Below, piece by piece: positions 24,046 to 32,057 of a stretch of DNA of 42,371 nt. A model generated the notes under the pieces. That model was not told the DNA's origin. It was given only the letters and a program-made list of their open reading frames with translations, and ran no database searches. This DNA is from Pseudomonadales bacterium (GTDB taxonomy: Bacteria; Pseudomonadota; Gammaproteobacteria; Pseudomonadales; Azotimanducaceae): assembly GCA_016779385.1 (NCBI GenBank), contig JADHNT010000011.1, positions 1-42,371 of the forward strand, written 5' to 3'. The position numbers and the translations under genes were made by a program. How positions within the stretch are numbered: position 1 is the first letter of the stretch; every line of letters starts with the position of its first letter.

Positions 24046-24560
24046 GATGCGCTCCAGTAGCGAGAGGCCCATTGTTCCGTGCCGCTCGACACCCGCACGC
24101 GGAGGCCCGTGATGGCCTCTTGCGGCAGGGCGGGGGCGGCGAGAAGCGCTTCCACGAACCACCCGGCCAGGGCCTCTACGGTGATATTGGCAAGGGGCAG
24201 TAGGAGTACGTCCCGGGGTAGGAAGGGAATGGCTTCCGCGCCATAGTGGGCAAGCAGGTAGGGCGTCCCTTCCTCAATGCGTAGGTGGGGAGACTGGGTT
24301 GGCAGAAGTACTTTTTCGTCGAGCTGCTCGCACAGGTCCATGAGGACTTTCTTCGCGCGACCATAGTCAAAGCAGAGGCCATCGTCGCCGATCGGCGTCT
24401 CGATCTCGCAGCCCACGCGCCAGTTATGACCGTGAAGGTTTTCCCGCTCCGTGGCCGAGAAAATGGTGAAGTGCCCGGCGGAAAAATTCAGGTAGTCTTT
24501 GGCAATCTCGATGGTCGAAAGGGACCCGGGGCGCCGGGAGGCTCCGGAATGATCGGTCAT
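24042..24560 (-). CDS. 6-pyruvoyl-tetrahydropterin synthase / QueD-family protein
   Basis: A 172-residue protein of the T-fold pterin synthase family. The zinc ligands are His in FSAGHFTIF and both histidines of ENLHGHNW; later LCFDYGRAKKVLMDL, LANITVEALAGW and the catalytic-type GLRVRVSSG are family blocks. The Cys usually found before the HGH motif (C-x-x-x-HGH in QueD) is missing, and a Glu stands three residues before HGH, as in PTPS-III-type enzymes. A good AAGGAA site lies 6 bases before the ATG. It is first in the operon with an SDR and a queuosine-precursor-type transporter. Folate, queuosine or another pterin pathway are all possible. Confidence 0.87.
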   Translation of the reverse strand: MTDHSGASRRPGSLSTIEIAKDYLNFSAGHFTIFSATERENLHGHNWRVGCEIETPIGDDGLCFDYGRAKKVLMDLCEQLDEKVLLPTQSPHLRIEEGTPYLLAHYGAEAIPFLPRDVLLLPLANITVEALAGWFVEALLAAPALPQEAITGLRVRVSSGTEQWASRYWSAS

Positions 24561-24682
24561 GGTAATTCCTTTCAGGGGAGGCTGCGCCCGCGTGCCCTAG
24601 GCATGAACCTCGCAGCCTACCGGTTCCAGGGGGCAGGGCGCTAGCAACGACCTTCGCTAGCATCGAAGCAGGGGAGATGGTT

Positions 24683-25411
24683 ATGGCGAGCTTTGAACAT
24701 AACGGCAGCACCTTGGTCTACGACGTGCGAGGGACGGGGCCCGCGGTGCTAGCCCTGGCGCCCGGGGGCATGCGCTCGGCGACGGCGCTCTGGGACAACG
24801 CCCCCTTCAATCCCCTTTCCGTGCTGAGCGATCGCTTTACGGTGATATCCATGGATCAGCGCAACGCTGGGGCCTCTCGCGGGCCCGTGCGGGAGGATGA
24901 CGGCTGGGGCAGCTTTCTTGAGGACCAGCTGGCGCTCCTGGATCACCTCGGCATCGAACGCTGCGCGGCTCTTGGCATGTGCATTGGCGGGCCCTACGTG
25001 ATGAATTTGCTGCGGGCCCAGCCTGAGCGTTTTTATGCGGGCGTACTTCTGCAGCCCATTGGGCTAGACAACAATCTCGATGCTTTCCTCGGCATGGTGG
25101 ATAGCTGGGCGGAAGCGCTTCTGCCGGAGCGCCCCGATTTGTCTCCCGAGACCCTCGCGGCGCTGCGGGACCGCATGTTCGCCAAGGGCTTTTTGTTCGC
25201 CGTTTCCGAGGAGGACGTGCGCCGCTGTCCGGTGCCCCTCCAAATTATGTTGGGTAATGATCTCTTTCACCCGGAAAGCACCAGTCGACGTATCGCCGAG
25301 CTGGCCCCCCGCGCAGAGCTGATCGAGGCCTGGAAGGGAGAGGAGGAACGGGAGGCGGCGGTGGCCGCCCTGCGTACTTTCCTGCTTCAGCATGCTGGGG
25401 AGGGCCAATGA
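24683..25411 (+). CDS. Alpha/beta hydrolase with cysteine at the nucleophile elbow
   Basis: A 242-residue alpha/beta hydrolase. The fold is clear from RGTGPAVLALAPGG (oxyanion region), ISMDQRNAGAS, and the elbow GMCIGGPYV, where the usual Ser is Cys100. The acid could be Asp in MLGNDLFHPES, but the usual C-terminal catalytic His is not evident (ELIEAWKGEEE follows), so activity is uncertain. I chose the ATG at 24683 because GGGGAG lies 6 bases upstream; ATG 24677 overlaps that site. It is coupled by ATGA to a methyltransferase gene. Dienelactone hydrolase-like enzymes also use Cys, but overall similarity to them is low. Confidence 0.83.
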   Translation: MASFEHNGSTLVYDVRGTGPAVLALAPGGMRSATALWDNAPFNPLSVLSDRFTVISMDQRNAGASRGPVREDDGWGSFLEDQLALLDHLGIERCAALGMCIGGPYVMNLLRAQPERFYAGVLLQPIGLDNNLDAFLGMVDSWAEALLPERPDLSPETLAALRDRMFAKGFLFAVSEEDVRRCPVPLQIMLGNDLFHPESTSRRIAELAPRAELIEAWKGEEEREAAVAALRTFLLQHAGEGQ

Positions 25412-26250
25412 CCACGGTAGATAACGAAAAGGAACGGGCCTTTTGGAATGGCGCTGGGGGCGAGACCTGGGTGCGCGCCCAGGCTCAGCTTGACCACATG
25501 CTGGCGCCCCTGTTGGAAGCCCTGCTGGCTGGGGCGGCGCCTGCGCGCGGGGAGCGGGTTTTGGACCTTGGCTGCGGCTGTGGTGCCAGTAGCCTGGCGG
25601 CGGCGGAGCGCGGTGCGGAGGTGGTGGGTCTCGACTTCTCTGCTCCGATGATTGCCCTCGCCGAGCAGCGCGCGAAGGCGGCGCCGGCGCTGGCTCTGCG
25701 CTTTATCTGCGAGGATGCAACGAAGGCCGTCTTTCCGACCCCCTTCGACCATTTGATCTCCCGCTTCGGGGGCATGTTCTTCGCGGACCCCGTGCCGGCC
25801 TACGGGAAGCTCCGCAGTGCCCTTGTGCCGGGTGGTCGCATGACCCTGCTCGTCTGGCAGGCGCCGAAGCGAAATCCATGGATGAGCGTGGTGGGGCAGG
25901 CCGTAGCGCCCTTCCTACCCTTGCCCGCGGGGGGAGCACCAGACCCGCGGGCGCCTGGTCCCTTCGCCTTTGCCGATCCGGCTTACGTGACGGAATTGCT
26001 GGAAGCGGCGGGCTGGGAATCGATCTCCCTGTCCCCGGTGGAGCGTCCCTTGCATCTGGCGAATACCATGGAGGAGGCCTTGGCTCTTCAGAGCCAAGTG
26101 GGGCCCCTCGCGCGGGTGCTCCGGGAACTCGAGGATACGGCGCGAGAGGCGGCGCTCGCCGCGGCCCGGGAGGCCCTGACCCCCCACTTCACTGCGGAGG
26201 GCTTAGTGCTTGGGGCGGCCTGTCACCTGGTGGAGGCGCGGGCGCCCTAG
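25408..26250 (+). CDS. Class I SAM-dependent methyltransferase
   Basis: A 280-residue methyltransferase. Motif I VLDLGCGCGASSLAAAERG, motif II VVGLDFSAPMI, then ISRFGGMFFADP and LVPGGRMTLLVW give the complete Rossmann-type SAM site, close to the UbiE/SmtA-like group. The ATG overlaps the hydrolase stop (ATGA), so the two proteins are made together and probably work on related small molecules. No membrane segment or signal peptide. The acceptor is not indicated by the sequence. Confidence 0.87.
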   Translation: MTTVDNEKERAFWNGAGGETWVRAQAQLDHMLAPLLEALLAGAAPARGERVLDLGCGCGASSLAAAERGAEVVGLDFSAPMIALAEQRAKAAPALALRFICEDATKAVFPTPFDHLISRFGGMFFADPVPAYGKLRSALVPGGRMTLLVWQAPKRNPWMSVVGQAVAPFLPLPAGGAPDPRAPGPFAFADPAYVTELLEAAGWESISLSPVERPLHLANTMEEALALQSQVGPLARVLRELEDTAREAALAAAREALTPHFTAEGLVLGAACHLVEARAP

Positions 26251-26271
26251 CCGGGCGCCCCTAACAGGATC

Positions 26272-26595
26272 TTAGTGCGCGCTATCCCCCAGAACGGCTC
26301 GGCGGGCGGCGCACTGGGATTTAAGTTCGCCGTATTCTCTGGTGCTAAACCCGTCGAGTTCTCCTTGCACCGCTGCTTCAGCGGCTGGGGCCGCCTTTCC
26401 GGCGGTCTCCCGGTCGAGCTCCTCCAAGTGATTACGAAGGGCCCGCCCTCGACTCCACCAGTAAGCCTCGCCGGTGACTGCGTAGCAAAGCGCACTCTCC
26501 CGCCAGGCGTAGGCGTCGCGATTGAAATCGACGGCGGCGAAGATTGGCGAGGCCGCGGCCGAAAGCAGAAGTAAGGCGGTCGGACGTAAAAGCAT
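26272..26595 (-). CDS. Small exported protein of unknown function
   Basis: A 107-residue protein with a clean signal peptide (RPTALLLLSAAASPIFA, cleavage after AFA-like FAA) and a mature, largely helical and charged part of about 87 residues. It has two cysteines (ALCYAV and SQCAAR) that could form a disulfide in the periplasm. GGGAGAG lies 5 bases before the ATG. I recognise no family. It is divergent from the acyltransferase gene, with about 90 bases between starts. Confidence 0.7.
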   Translation of the reverse strand: MLLRPTALLLLSAAASPIFAAVDFNRDAYAWRESALCYAVTGEAYWWSRGRALRNHLEELDRETAGKAAPAAEAAVQGELDGFSTREYGELKSQCAARRAVLGDSAH

Positions 26596-26689
26596 GGGGT
26601 CTCTCCCTAAAAATCCGGGAAAGAGCCTGCCAGAATGGCTCGGACTTCTCTATGCTCAGGGCCGGCGGGCGCAGGGAAGGGGCATGGGT

Positions 26690-27262
26690 ATGCTGAAATC
26701 TTTGGCGGGGTTCATCCTGCGGCGCCTGGGGTGGACCGTGGATGGGGAGGTGCCCACGGTCACGCGGTGTGTCGTCGTGGCCGCGCCCCACACCTCCAAT
26801 TGGGATCTTCTGTATTTGCTGCTCATGGCCTGGTCCAACGGGCTCAAGATTTCCTGGCTGGCGAAGCACAGCCTGTTTTGGCCGCCCCTCGGCTGGGTCC
26901 TTCGTGCGCTCGGTGGCGTCCCCGTGGTACGGCACCGCCCGGAGCAGCGCGTCAGTGCCACCGCCGCCCTTTTTGGAGCCCTCGATAGGCTTTATCTGGT
27001 GATTCCCCCAGAGGGTACGCGAAGCCGGACCGCCTACTGGAAGTCTGGGTTTTACTGGATAGCCCGGGAGGCCGCGGTGCCGGTCCAGCTCACGGCCCTT
27101 GACTACGCCACGAAAGCAGGCACCTTTGGCCCGCTGCTGGATGCCTCGGCGTTGCCCTCGGCCTTTATGGACCAGGTGCGGGCTTTCTACGTCGGGCGGC
27201 ATGGCCGCTACTCCGAAGATTTCGGTCCCGTTCGTCTCCAGGACGAAGGGGACGGTTCCTAA
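26690..27262 (+). CDS. PlsC-like acyltransferase
   Basis: A 190-residue member of the lysophosphatidic acid acyltransferase superfamily. The catalytic HX4D block is APHTSNWD near residue 32 and the substrate block is PPEGTRSR near residue 107. The protein begins MLKSLAGFILRRLGW, typical of the short bacterial subgroup, so I placed the start at the second of two close ATGs (26690), which has GGGAAGG 9 bases upstream. It could acylate a lysolipid, hydroxy-lipid or other alcohol; whether it relates to the sphingolipid cluster 4 kb away is unknown. Confidence 0.85.
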   Translation: MLKSLAGFILRRLGWTVDGEVPTVTRCVVVAAPHTSNWDLLYLLLMAWSNGLKISWLAKHSLFWPPLGWVLRALGGVPVVRHRPEQRVSATAALFGALDRLYLVIPPEGTRSRTAYWKSGFYWIAREAAVPVQLTALDYATKAGTFGPLLDASALPSAFMDQVRAFYVGRHGRYSEDFGPVRLQDEGDGS

Positions 27263-27289
27263 ACGTTTACCGCTAGGGAGTGTTTTTTC

Positions 27290-28264
27290 ATGAGCTTACC
27301 CTCCGTTCTCCAAGGGCGCCTGTCCCTGCCCGCCGTGGCATCGCCCCTGTTCATTATTTCGAATCCCAGGCTGATCATTGCCCAGTGCAAGGCCGGCATT
27401 GTGGGGTCCTTTCCGTCGCTTAATGCGCGCCCTCTGGAAATGTTCGATCAGTGGCTGACGGAGATTAAGGCCGCGCTGGCGGAGCACGACGCCGCTCATC
27501 CGGAGCAGCCCTCGGCGCCCTTCGCGGTGAACCTGATCGTTCACAGGTCGAACGATCGCCTGATGGAAGACCTCGCCCTCTGCGTGAAGCATGAAGTGCC
27601 TCTCATCATTACTTCGCTCGGGGCTAACCCCGAGGTGAATGAGGCCATTCACAGCTATGGCGGGATCGTGCTCCACGACATCATCAACAACCGCTTTGCG
27701 AAAAAGGCCATCGAAAAGGGCGCGGATGGCCTGATCGCCGTGGCCGCGGGCGCTGGCGGTCACGCCGGGTCCACCTCGCCCTTCGCGCTGATCTCCGAGA
27801 TTCGGGAGTGGTTTGATGGACCCTTGCTGCTCTCTGGGTCCATTTCCACGGGGGATGCGGTGCTTTCCGCGCAAGCCATGGGGGCCGACCTCGCCTACAT
27901 CGGCTCTGCGTTTATTGCGACGGAAGAAGCGGACGCCGACCCGGCCTACAAGCAGATGCTGGTGGACTACGCCTCCAGCGATATCGTCTACACCAACCTG
28001 TTTACCGGGGTGCACGGCAACTACCTGAAGCCCTCGATCGTTGCCGCAGGCCTCGACCCGGATAACCTGCCGGAGAGCGATCCCTCGGCCATGAGCTTTG
28101 GCTCCGGTGGTAGCAGCAAATCCAAGGCCTGGCGCGATATCTGGGGCTGCGGTCAGGGCATCGGTTCGGTCAAGGGCGTGCTGCCTGCGGGGGATGTGGT
28201 GGCGCGGTTGCGCCGTGAGTACGCCGCTGCTGTGGCGCGCCTGGGTACGCAGACCATCGCCTGA
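27290..28264 (+). CDS. Nitronate monooxygenase / 2-nitropropane dioxygenase-like flavoprotein
   Basis: A 324-residue FMN TIM-barrel protein. The substrate-binding N-terminus reads LPAVASPLFIISNPRLI, and the FMN phosphate/catalytic His region is VAAGAGGHAGSTSPFAL, followed by LLLSGSISTGDAV and GADLAYIGSAFIATEEA, all typical of the nitronate monooxygenase family. Spacing from the acyltransferase stop is 27 bases with a GGGAG site, so co-transcription is likely. Such enzymes oxidise nitronates, but many family members have other or unknown redox roles. Confidence 0.88.
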   Translation: MSLPSVLQGRLSLPAVASPLFIISNPRLIIAQCKAGIVGSFPSLNARPLEMFDQWLTEIKAALAEHDAAHPEQPSAPFAVNLIVHRSNDRLMEDLALCVKHEVPLIITSLGANPEVNEAIHSYGGIVLHDIINNRFAKKAIEKGADGLIAVAAGAGGHAGSTSPFALISEIREWFDGPLLLSGSISTGDAVLSAQAMGADLAYIGSAFIATEEADADPAYKQMLVDYASSDIVYTNLFTGVHGNYLKPSIVAAGLDPDNLPESDPSAMSFGSGGSSKSKAWRDIWGCGQGIGSVKGVLPAGDVVARLRREYAAAVARLGTQTIA

Positions 28265-28271
28265 TTCCTTC

Positions 28272-29417
28272 CTACCTCCCTTTCCTTACGCCCTGCCGGC
28301 GCCGTCGCCAGGGCGTGAGGATGAGCCGCCGCATACTGAGCGCAAGGCCCGTCCAGACCATCACGGCTGCGCCGATCGAGGCCGCGGTGGCCATGATTTG
28401 TCCGCCGATCCCGAGAGCCTCCCCCGTGTGAAGAAAGCGCAGTAGGCGTCGCGCGCGCTGCCCTGCGCTCAACGTGTCGAAGGCCGCCGTTTCTACCGTT
28501 CCGTCCTCAAACACCGTCACCGTAGTCACCGCCTGGGGCTGGCCCCCGGCGCTTTCGTCCACGGAGAAGCGGAGGGGCTCGGTTGCCTCGCCCCCTAGGG
28601 TCACGGTGAGCTGGGTCCAGCCGGGCACTGCAGCTCCGATGAGGGCCTCCAAGGGCAGGGCACAAAAGCGTTTCGCGACAGCCGCTGGGGTGAGTGCGGC
28701 ATCGGAACGGGCGGGGGCGGGGGCGCGAACGGGGGCGGGTTCTCCTGCCAAGGTGTATACCGCATCGTTAGCCCAGCGATAGTAAAACACCGTCCCGGAG
28801 GCGCAAATAATGAGCAAGGGGAGGAAGGCCCAGGCGCCGATCATATGGTGAAGGCGGAGGTCCCGGGCCTTCGCTGTGGGGGGCGCTGGTCGCCAGGTGA
28901 GCTGCTGGCGAAGCCAGGGCCAGCGCAGCAACCGGGGCCACCAGAGCACGGAGCCGGTGAAAATGAGCCCAAGGAAGACGAGGTTGGCCGCGCCGAGGAT
29001 CGCCCGTGCCTGATCCCGCTCCACCCCGGAAAGGGTGAGCCAGCGGTGATAAGCGCGGAGGGTTGCCAGAGCAGCTCGCATCGTCGGTGCAGGATCCTCC
29101 ATGGCCTTTCCTGATCGTGCATCCACGAAGGTCGTGGGGCCGCGTCCTTCCCGCACCGTAGCGGGCTGAGTGCCGTCCCGAGCCAGCGTAAGGCGGAGCG
29201 TTTCCGCTGGGCCATAGGCGCTCACTAGCTCGGAGAGCCCGTGCTCAAGGGGCGGCCGCTGGCTATTGTTGGGGAGAAGCGCCGAGGCCGAGGCCAGGAG
29301 CTGCCGTTCGAAGCCCAGCAGCGCACCACTGACCGCCAGGGAAAGGATGGCGAGGCCAGCGATTACCCCGCCGGTCAGGTGAAGCCAAAATAGCGCCGTA
29401 CGGAGGGGTCGTTTCAC
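28272..29417 (-). CDS. PepSY-associated transmembrane protein
   Basis: A 381-residue inner-membrane protein: span 1 at residues ~7-35 (LFWLHLTGGVIAGLAIL), a periplasmic domain, a pair of spans near 145-165 and 195-215 (AWAFLPLLIICASGTVF), a second periplasmic PepSY-like domain, and a last span at ~340-360. This is the layout of PepSY-TM proteins often found with siderophore receptors and suggested to reduce ferric siderophores. A Fur-box-like site overlaps the upstream promoter region, consistent with iron control. The GTG start follows GGATGAG. Its stop is 7 bases from the convergent nitronate monooxygenase-like gene. Confidence 0.85.
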   Translation of the reverse strand: MKRPLRTALFWLHLTGGVIAGLAILSLAVSGALLGFERQLLASASALLPNNSQRPPLEHGLSELVSAYGPAETLRLTLARDGTQPATVREGRGPTTFVDARSGKAMEDPAPTMRAALATLRAYHRWLTLSGVERDQARAILGAANLVFLGLIFTGSVLWWPRLLRWPWLRQQLTWRPAPPTAKARDLRLHHMIGAWAFLPLLIICASGTVFYYRWANDAVYTLAGEPAPVRAPAPARSDAALTPAAVAKRFCALPLEALIGAAVPGWTQLTVTLGGEATEPLRFSVDESAGGQPQAVTTVTVFEDGTVETAAFDTLSAGQRARRLLRFLHTGEALGIGGQIMATAASIGAAVMVWTGLALSMRRLILTPWRRRRQGVRKGR

Positions 29418-29441
29418 GGGGTGCTCATCCTTGGGTCAGAT

Positions 29442-29460
29442 AAGAAAGATTATCATTTGC
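29442..29460 (-). promoter_or_regulatory. Candidate Fur box before the PepSY gene
   Basis: Read on the minus strand, this 19-base site (GCAAATGATAATCTTTCTT) agrees with the classical Fur consensus at 14 of 19 positions, including the unbroken AATGATAATC core. It contains a GATAAT that could be the -10 box (29449-29454), so bound Fur would block transcription of the PepSY gene starting at 29417. Confidence 0.6.
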
Positions 29461-29603
29461 AAATGGATTCCCCAAGCGGCCGAGCTTGACGGATTAATTC
29501 TGTTTAGGGGTTCGGAGCGCTTGCGCCGTCGCACGGTGAGAGAAAAAAGACGATCGCTGCGATTGGGGCTAGAGTGTTGGGACGACAGGGACTGGGGGGC
29601 GCT

Positions 29604-32057
29604 ATGGCCGAGAATCGGAATCAAAATCTGGCGGGGCTCAGCCTCGAGGACAAAATCGCGTTGCTCTCCGGCGCGAGCCTGTGGCGAACGCCGGCCCTAG
29701 ATAGCAAGGGTTTCCGGGCCCTGAAAATGTCCGACGGGCCTCACGGCGTGCGCGGCGACGGGGCGGTGGGGGGCACGCGCTTTCCCTGCGGCTCCGTGCT
29801 TGGTTCCACCTGGGATCCGGAGCTTCTTGAGGCCCTCGGCGCAGCCCTAGGTCGGGAGGCCCGGGCTAAGGCCGTATCCATCCTCCTGGGTCCCACCATC
29901 AATCTTCAGCGCACCCTTCTAGGGGGGCGTAACTTCGAGGCCTACAGCGAGGACCCGGAGCTGACCGCGGCCCTTGGAGAGGCCTTCGTTCGCGGAGTGC
30001 AGAGCCAGGGCGTGGCCGCCTGCCCCAAGCATTTCGTGACCAATGATTGCGAAACGGAGCGGCACAGTGTGTCCGTGGAGGTCGATCCCCAAACCCTTGC
30101 CGAGTGCTACCTCTATCCCTTTGAGCGTGCGGTTCGGGTGGGCGGGGCTTGGGCCATCATGGCCGCCTATCACCGCCTTGGAGGCACCTACTGCGCGGCT
30201 CACCGGGGCCTGCTCAGGGAAATCCTCCGGGACCGCTGGGGCTTTGACGGCGTTGTGGTCTCCGATTGGGGCGGTACCTATGAAACCGTGGGGCCTGTGC
30301 TCGCGGGGCTCGATATCGAGATGCCCGGGCCCTCGAAACTCCGCGGCGATAAGCTGGCGGCGGCCCTAGCAGAGGGCGCGGTGGAGGAGCGGCACCTGGA
30401 TGCCAGCCTTCAGCGCATCAAGCGCTTGGCTGAGCGCACGGCGGATTCCTCCGACGCCGAAGCGCCGGAGGCGCCCGGGGGTGGGGCGGAACACGATGCG
30501 CTAGCCGAACGGCTTTCGCTCGCGGGCATGGTGCTCTTGAAGAACGAGGCGGGCTTTCTGCCTCGAGCGGGTGCCCGCGCCCCGAGATGCATTGCGCTGC
30601 TCGGCCCTAACGGGGAAACCCCCCAATATCAGGGCGGGGGGTCAAGCGCTCTTAAGGGCCATCGCACGAGTAGCCCGGAGGCGGGGCTGCGCGCCGCCTT
30701 CCCGGAAGCGGAGATCACCATGGCACCGGGGCTGCGCACGCCCCGCTACGCGCCACTGGTGCCCGCGAAGGCCCTGACGGGCGCCGCGCCGGAAGGGGGC
30801 CCCTGGGTGCTGGCCTTTGCAGCCTCGGCAACAGGCGCGCCGGTGAAAACCCGATCCCTGCGGCGCAGTGAGCTGATGCTCTTCGGCGCCGATCCGGATC
30901 TGCCCCAGGATAGCTGGGTGACCCTGGAAAGCCGCTTTACCGCTTGGGAAACGGGAATGCATTGTTTCTCCCTCATCAGCGCTGGGCCCGCGGTGCTTGA
31001 GGTCGATGGCGCTCTCCTGGTGGATAACGACACCTATTGGCGCCCCGGGGATGCGTTCTTTAGCTATGGCAGCGAGGAGCTGTTCGGGGAAATTTTCCTT
31101 GAGGCGGGGCAGTCCGCGAGTCTTTGCGTTCGCTATCGGTGGGACAGCGCGATTCCCTTCGCCGGGGTGCGCCTGGGCCTCCATCCGCCGGAGCCCCGGG
31201 ATCTGTGGGCCGAGGCCCTCGCGGCGGCGGAGGCCGCAGACTTGGCGGTGGTGGTGGTGGGCCTTGATGCGCAGTGGGAATCGGAGGGCGCGGATCGGCA
31301 AAGCTTCGATCTCCCCGGCGAGCAGAGCGCCTTTATCCGCGCCGTGGCCAAGCGCAATCCCTCCACCGTGGTGGTGGTGAATGCGGGCAGCGCCGTGGAG
31401 ACCGCTTCCTGGGCAGACGCCGTCCCTGCGATCCTTTGGCTTGGTTACCCGGGGCAGGCCTTTGGCGCCGCGCTGGGTCAGGTCCTGGCCGGGCGAGCGG
31501 AGCCCCAGGGACGGCTGGCCATGAGCTGGCCCCGGCGCGCCGAAGATCACCCCACGGCAGGCCACAGCCGTCCGGAGGCGGGGGTGTTGACCTACGTCGA
31601 GGGGCGCAGGCTCGGCTATCGCGCCTTCCCCGAGCCGGCCTTCCCCTTTGGCTTCGGCCTGGGCTACACCCCCTTCACCCTATCCTTCGGCAGCCTTGCT
31701 TTGGCTGAGCGCAATGGTGTGGAGGGCGTCGTGGTTTCCGTGACGCTTCAGAATGAGGGCGAACGGGCGGGTAGCACGGTGGTGCAGTGCTATGGGCAGG
31801 GCGAAACGCCGGAGCCCTGGGGGCCGCGCCGGTTACTTGGCTTTGGGCGCGTCACCCTACCGCCTGGCGGGGAGGACACGGTGACCCTTTTCCTGCCCCT
31901 GGCCCGGCTCGCCCTCTTCAATGCTGAGGATGACCGGTGGTGGCTCCCCGGGGGTGCCTACCGCTTTGCCCTAGGCTTTTCTTCAAAGGAACTTCCTGTC
32001 GAAGCATCCCTGACCCTGCCCACGTGGGACAACGTGCCCCGGGAGGGCGCCGTATGA
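29604..32057 (+). CDS. GH3 beta-glucosidase with PA14 domain
   Basis: Glycoside hydrolase family 3 enzyme of 817 residues. The N-terminal barrel shows KMSDGPHGVRG, GPTINLQRTLLGGRNFEAYSEDP, CPKHFVTNDCE and the nucleophile Asp221 in VVSDWGG. An inserted PA14-type domain lies around residues 430-525 (FTAWETGMHCFSLISAG, VDGALLVDND), then the second GH3 domain (VVVVGLDAQWESEGADR) and a C-terminal FnIII-like domain (FGFGLGYTPF, VVQCYGQG). No signal peptide, so probably cytoplasmic, hydrolysing imported beta-glucosides or related glycosides. The ATG at 29604 is preferred over an upstream TTG. It overlaps the transporter gene by ATGA. Confidence 0.92.
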   Translation: MAENRNQNLAGLSLEDKIALLSGASLWRTPALDSKGFRALKMSDGPHGVRGDGAVGGTRFPCGSVLGSTWDPELLEALGAALGREARAKAVSILLGPTINLQRTLLGGRNFEAYSEDPELTAALGEAFVRGVQSQGVAACPKHFVTNDCETERHSVSVEVDPQTLAECYLYPFERAVRVGGAWAIMAAYHRLGGTYCAAHRGLLREILRDRWGFDGVVVSDWGGTYETVGPVLAGLDIEMPGPSKLRGDKLAAALAEGAVEERHLDASLQRIKRLAERTADSSDAEAPEAPGGGAEHDALAERLSLAGMVLLKNEAGFLPRAGARAPRCIALLGPNGETPQYQGGGSSALKGHRTSSPEAGLRAAFPEAEITMAPGLRTPRYAPLVPAKALTGAAPEGGPWVLAFAASATGAPVKTRSLRRSELMLFGADPDLPQDSWVTLESRFTAWETGMHCFSLISAGPAVLEVDGALLVDNDTYWRPGDAFFSYGSEELFGEIFLEAGQSASLCVRYRWDSAIPFAGVRLGLHPPEPRDLWAEALAAAEAADLAVVVVGLDAQWESEGADRQSFDLPGEQSAFIRAVAKRNPSTVVVVNAGSAVETASWADAVPAILWLGYPGQAFGAALGQVLAGRAEPQGRLAMSWPRRAEDHPTAGHSRPEAGVLTYVEGRRLGYRAFPEPAFPFGFGLGYTPFTLSFGSLALAERNGVEGVVVSVTLQNEGERAGSTVVQCYGQGETPEPWGPRRLLGFGRVTLPPGGEDTVTLFLPLARLALFNAEDDRWWLPGGAYRFALGFSSKELPVEASLTLPTWDNVPREGAV

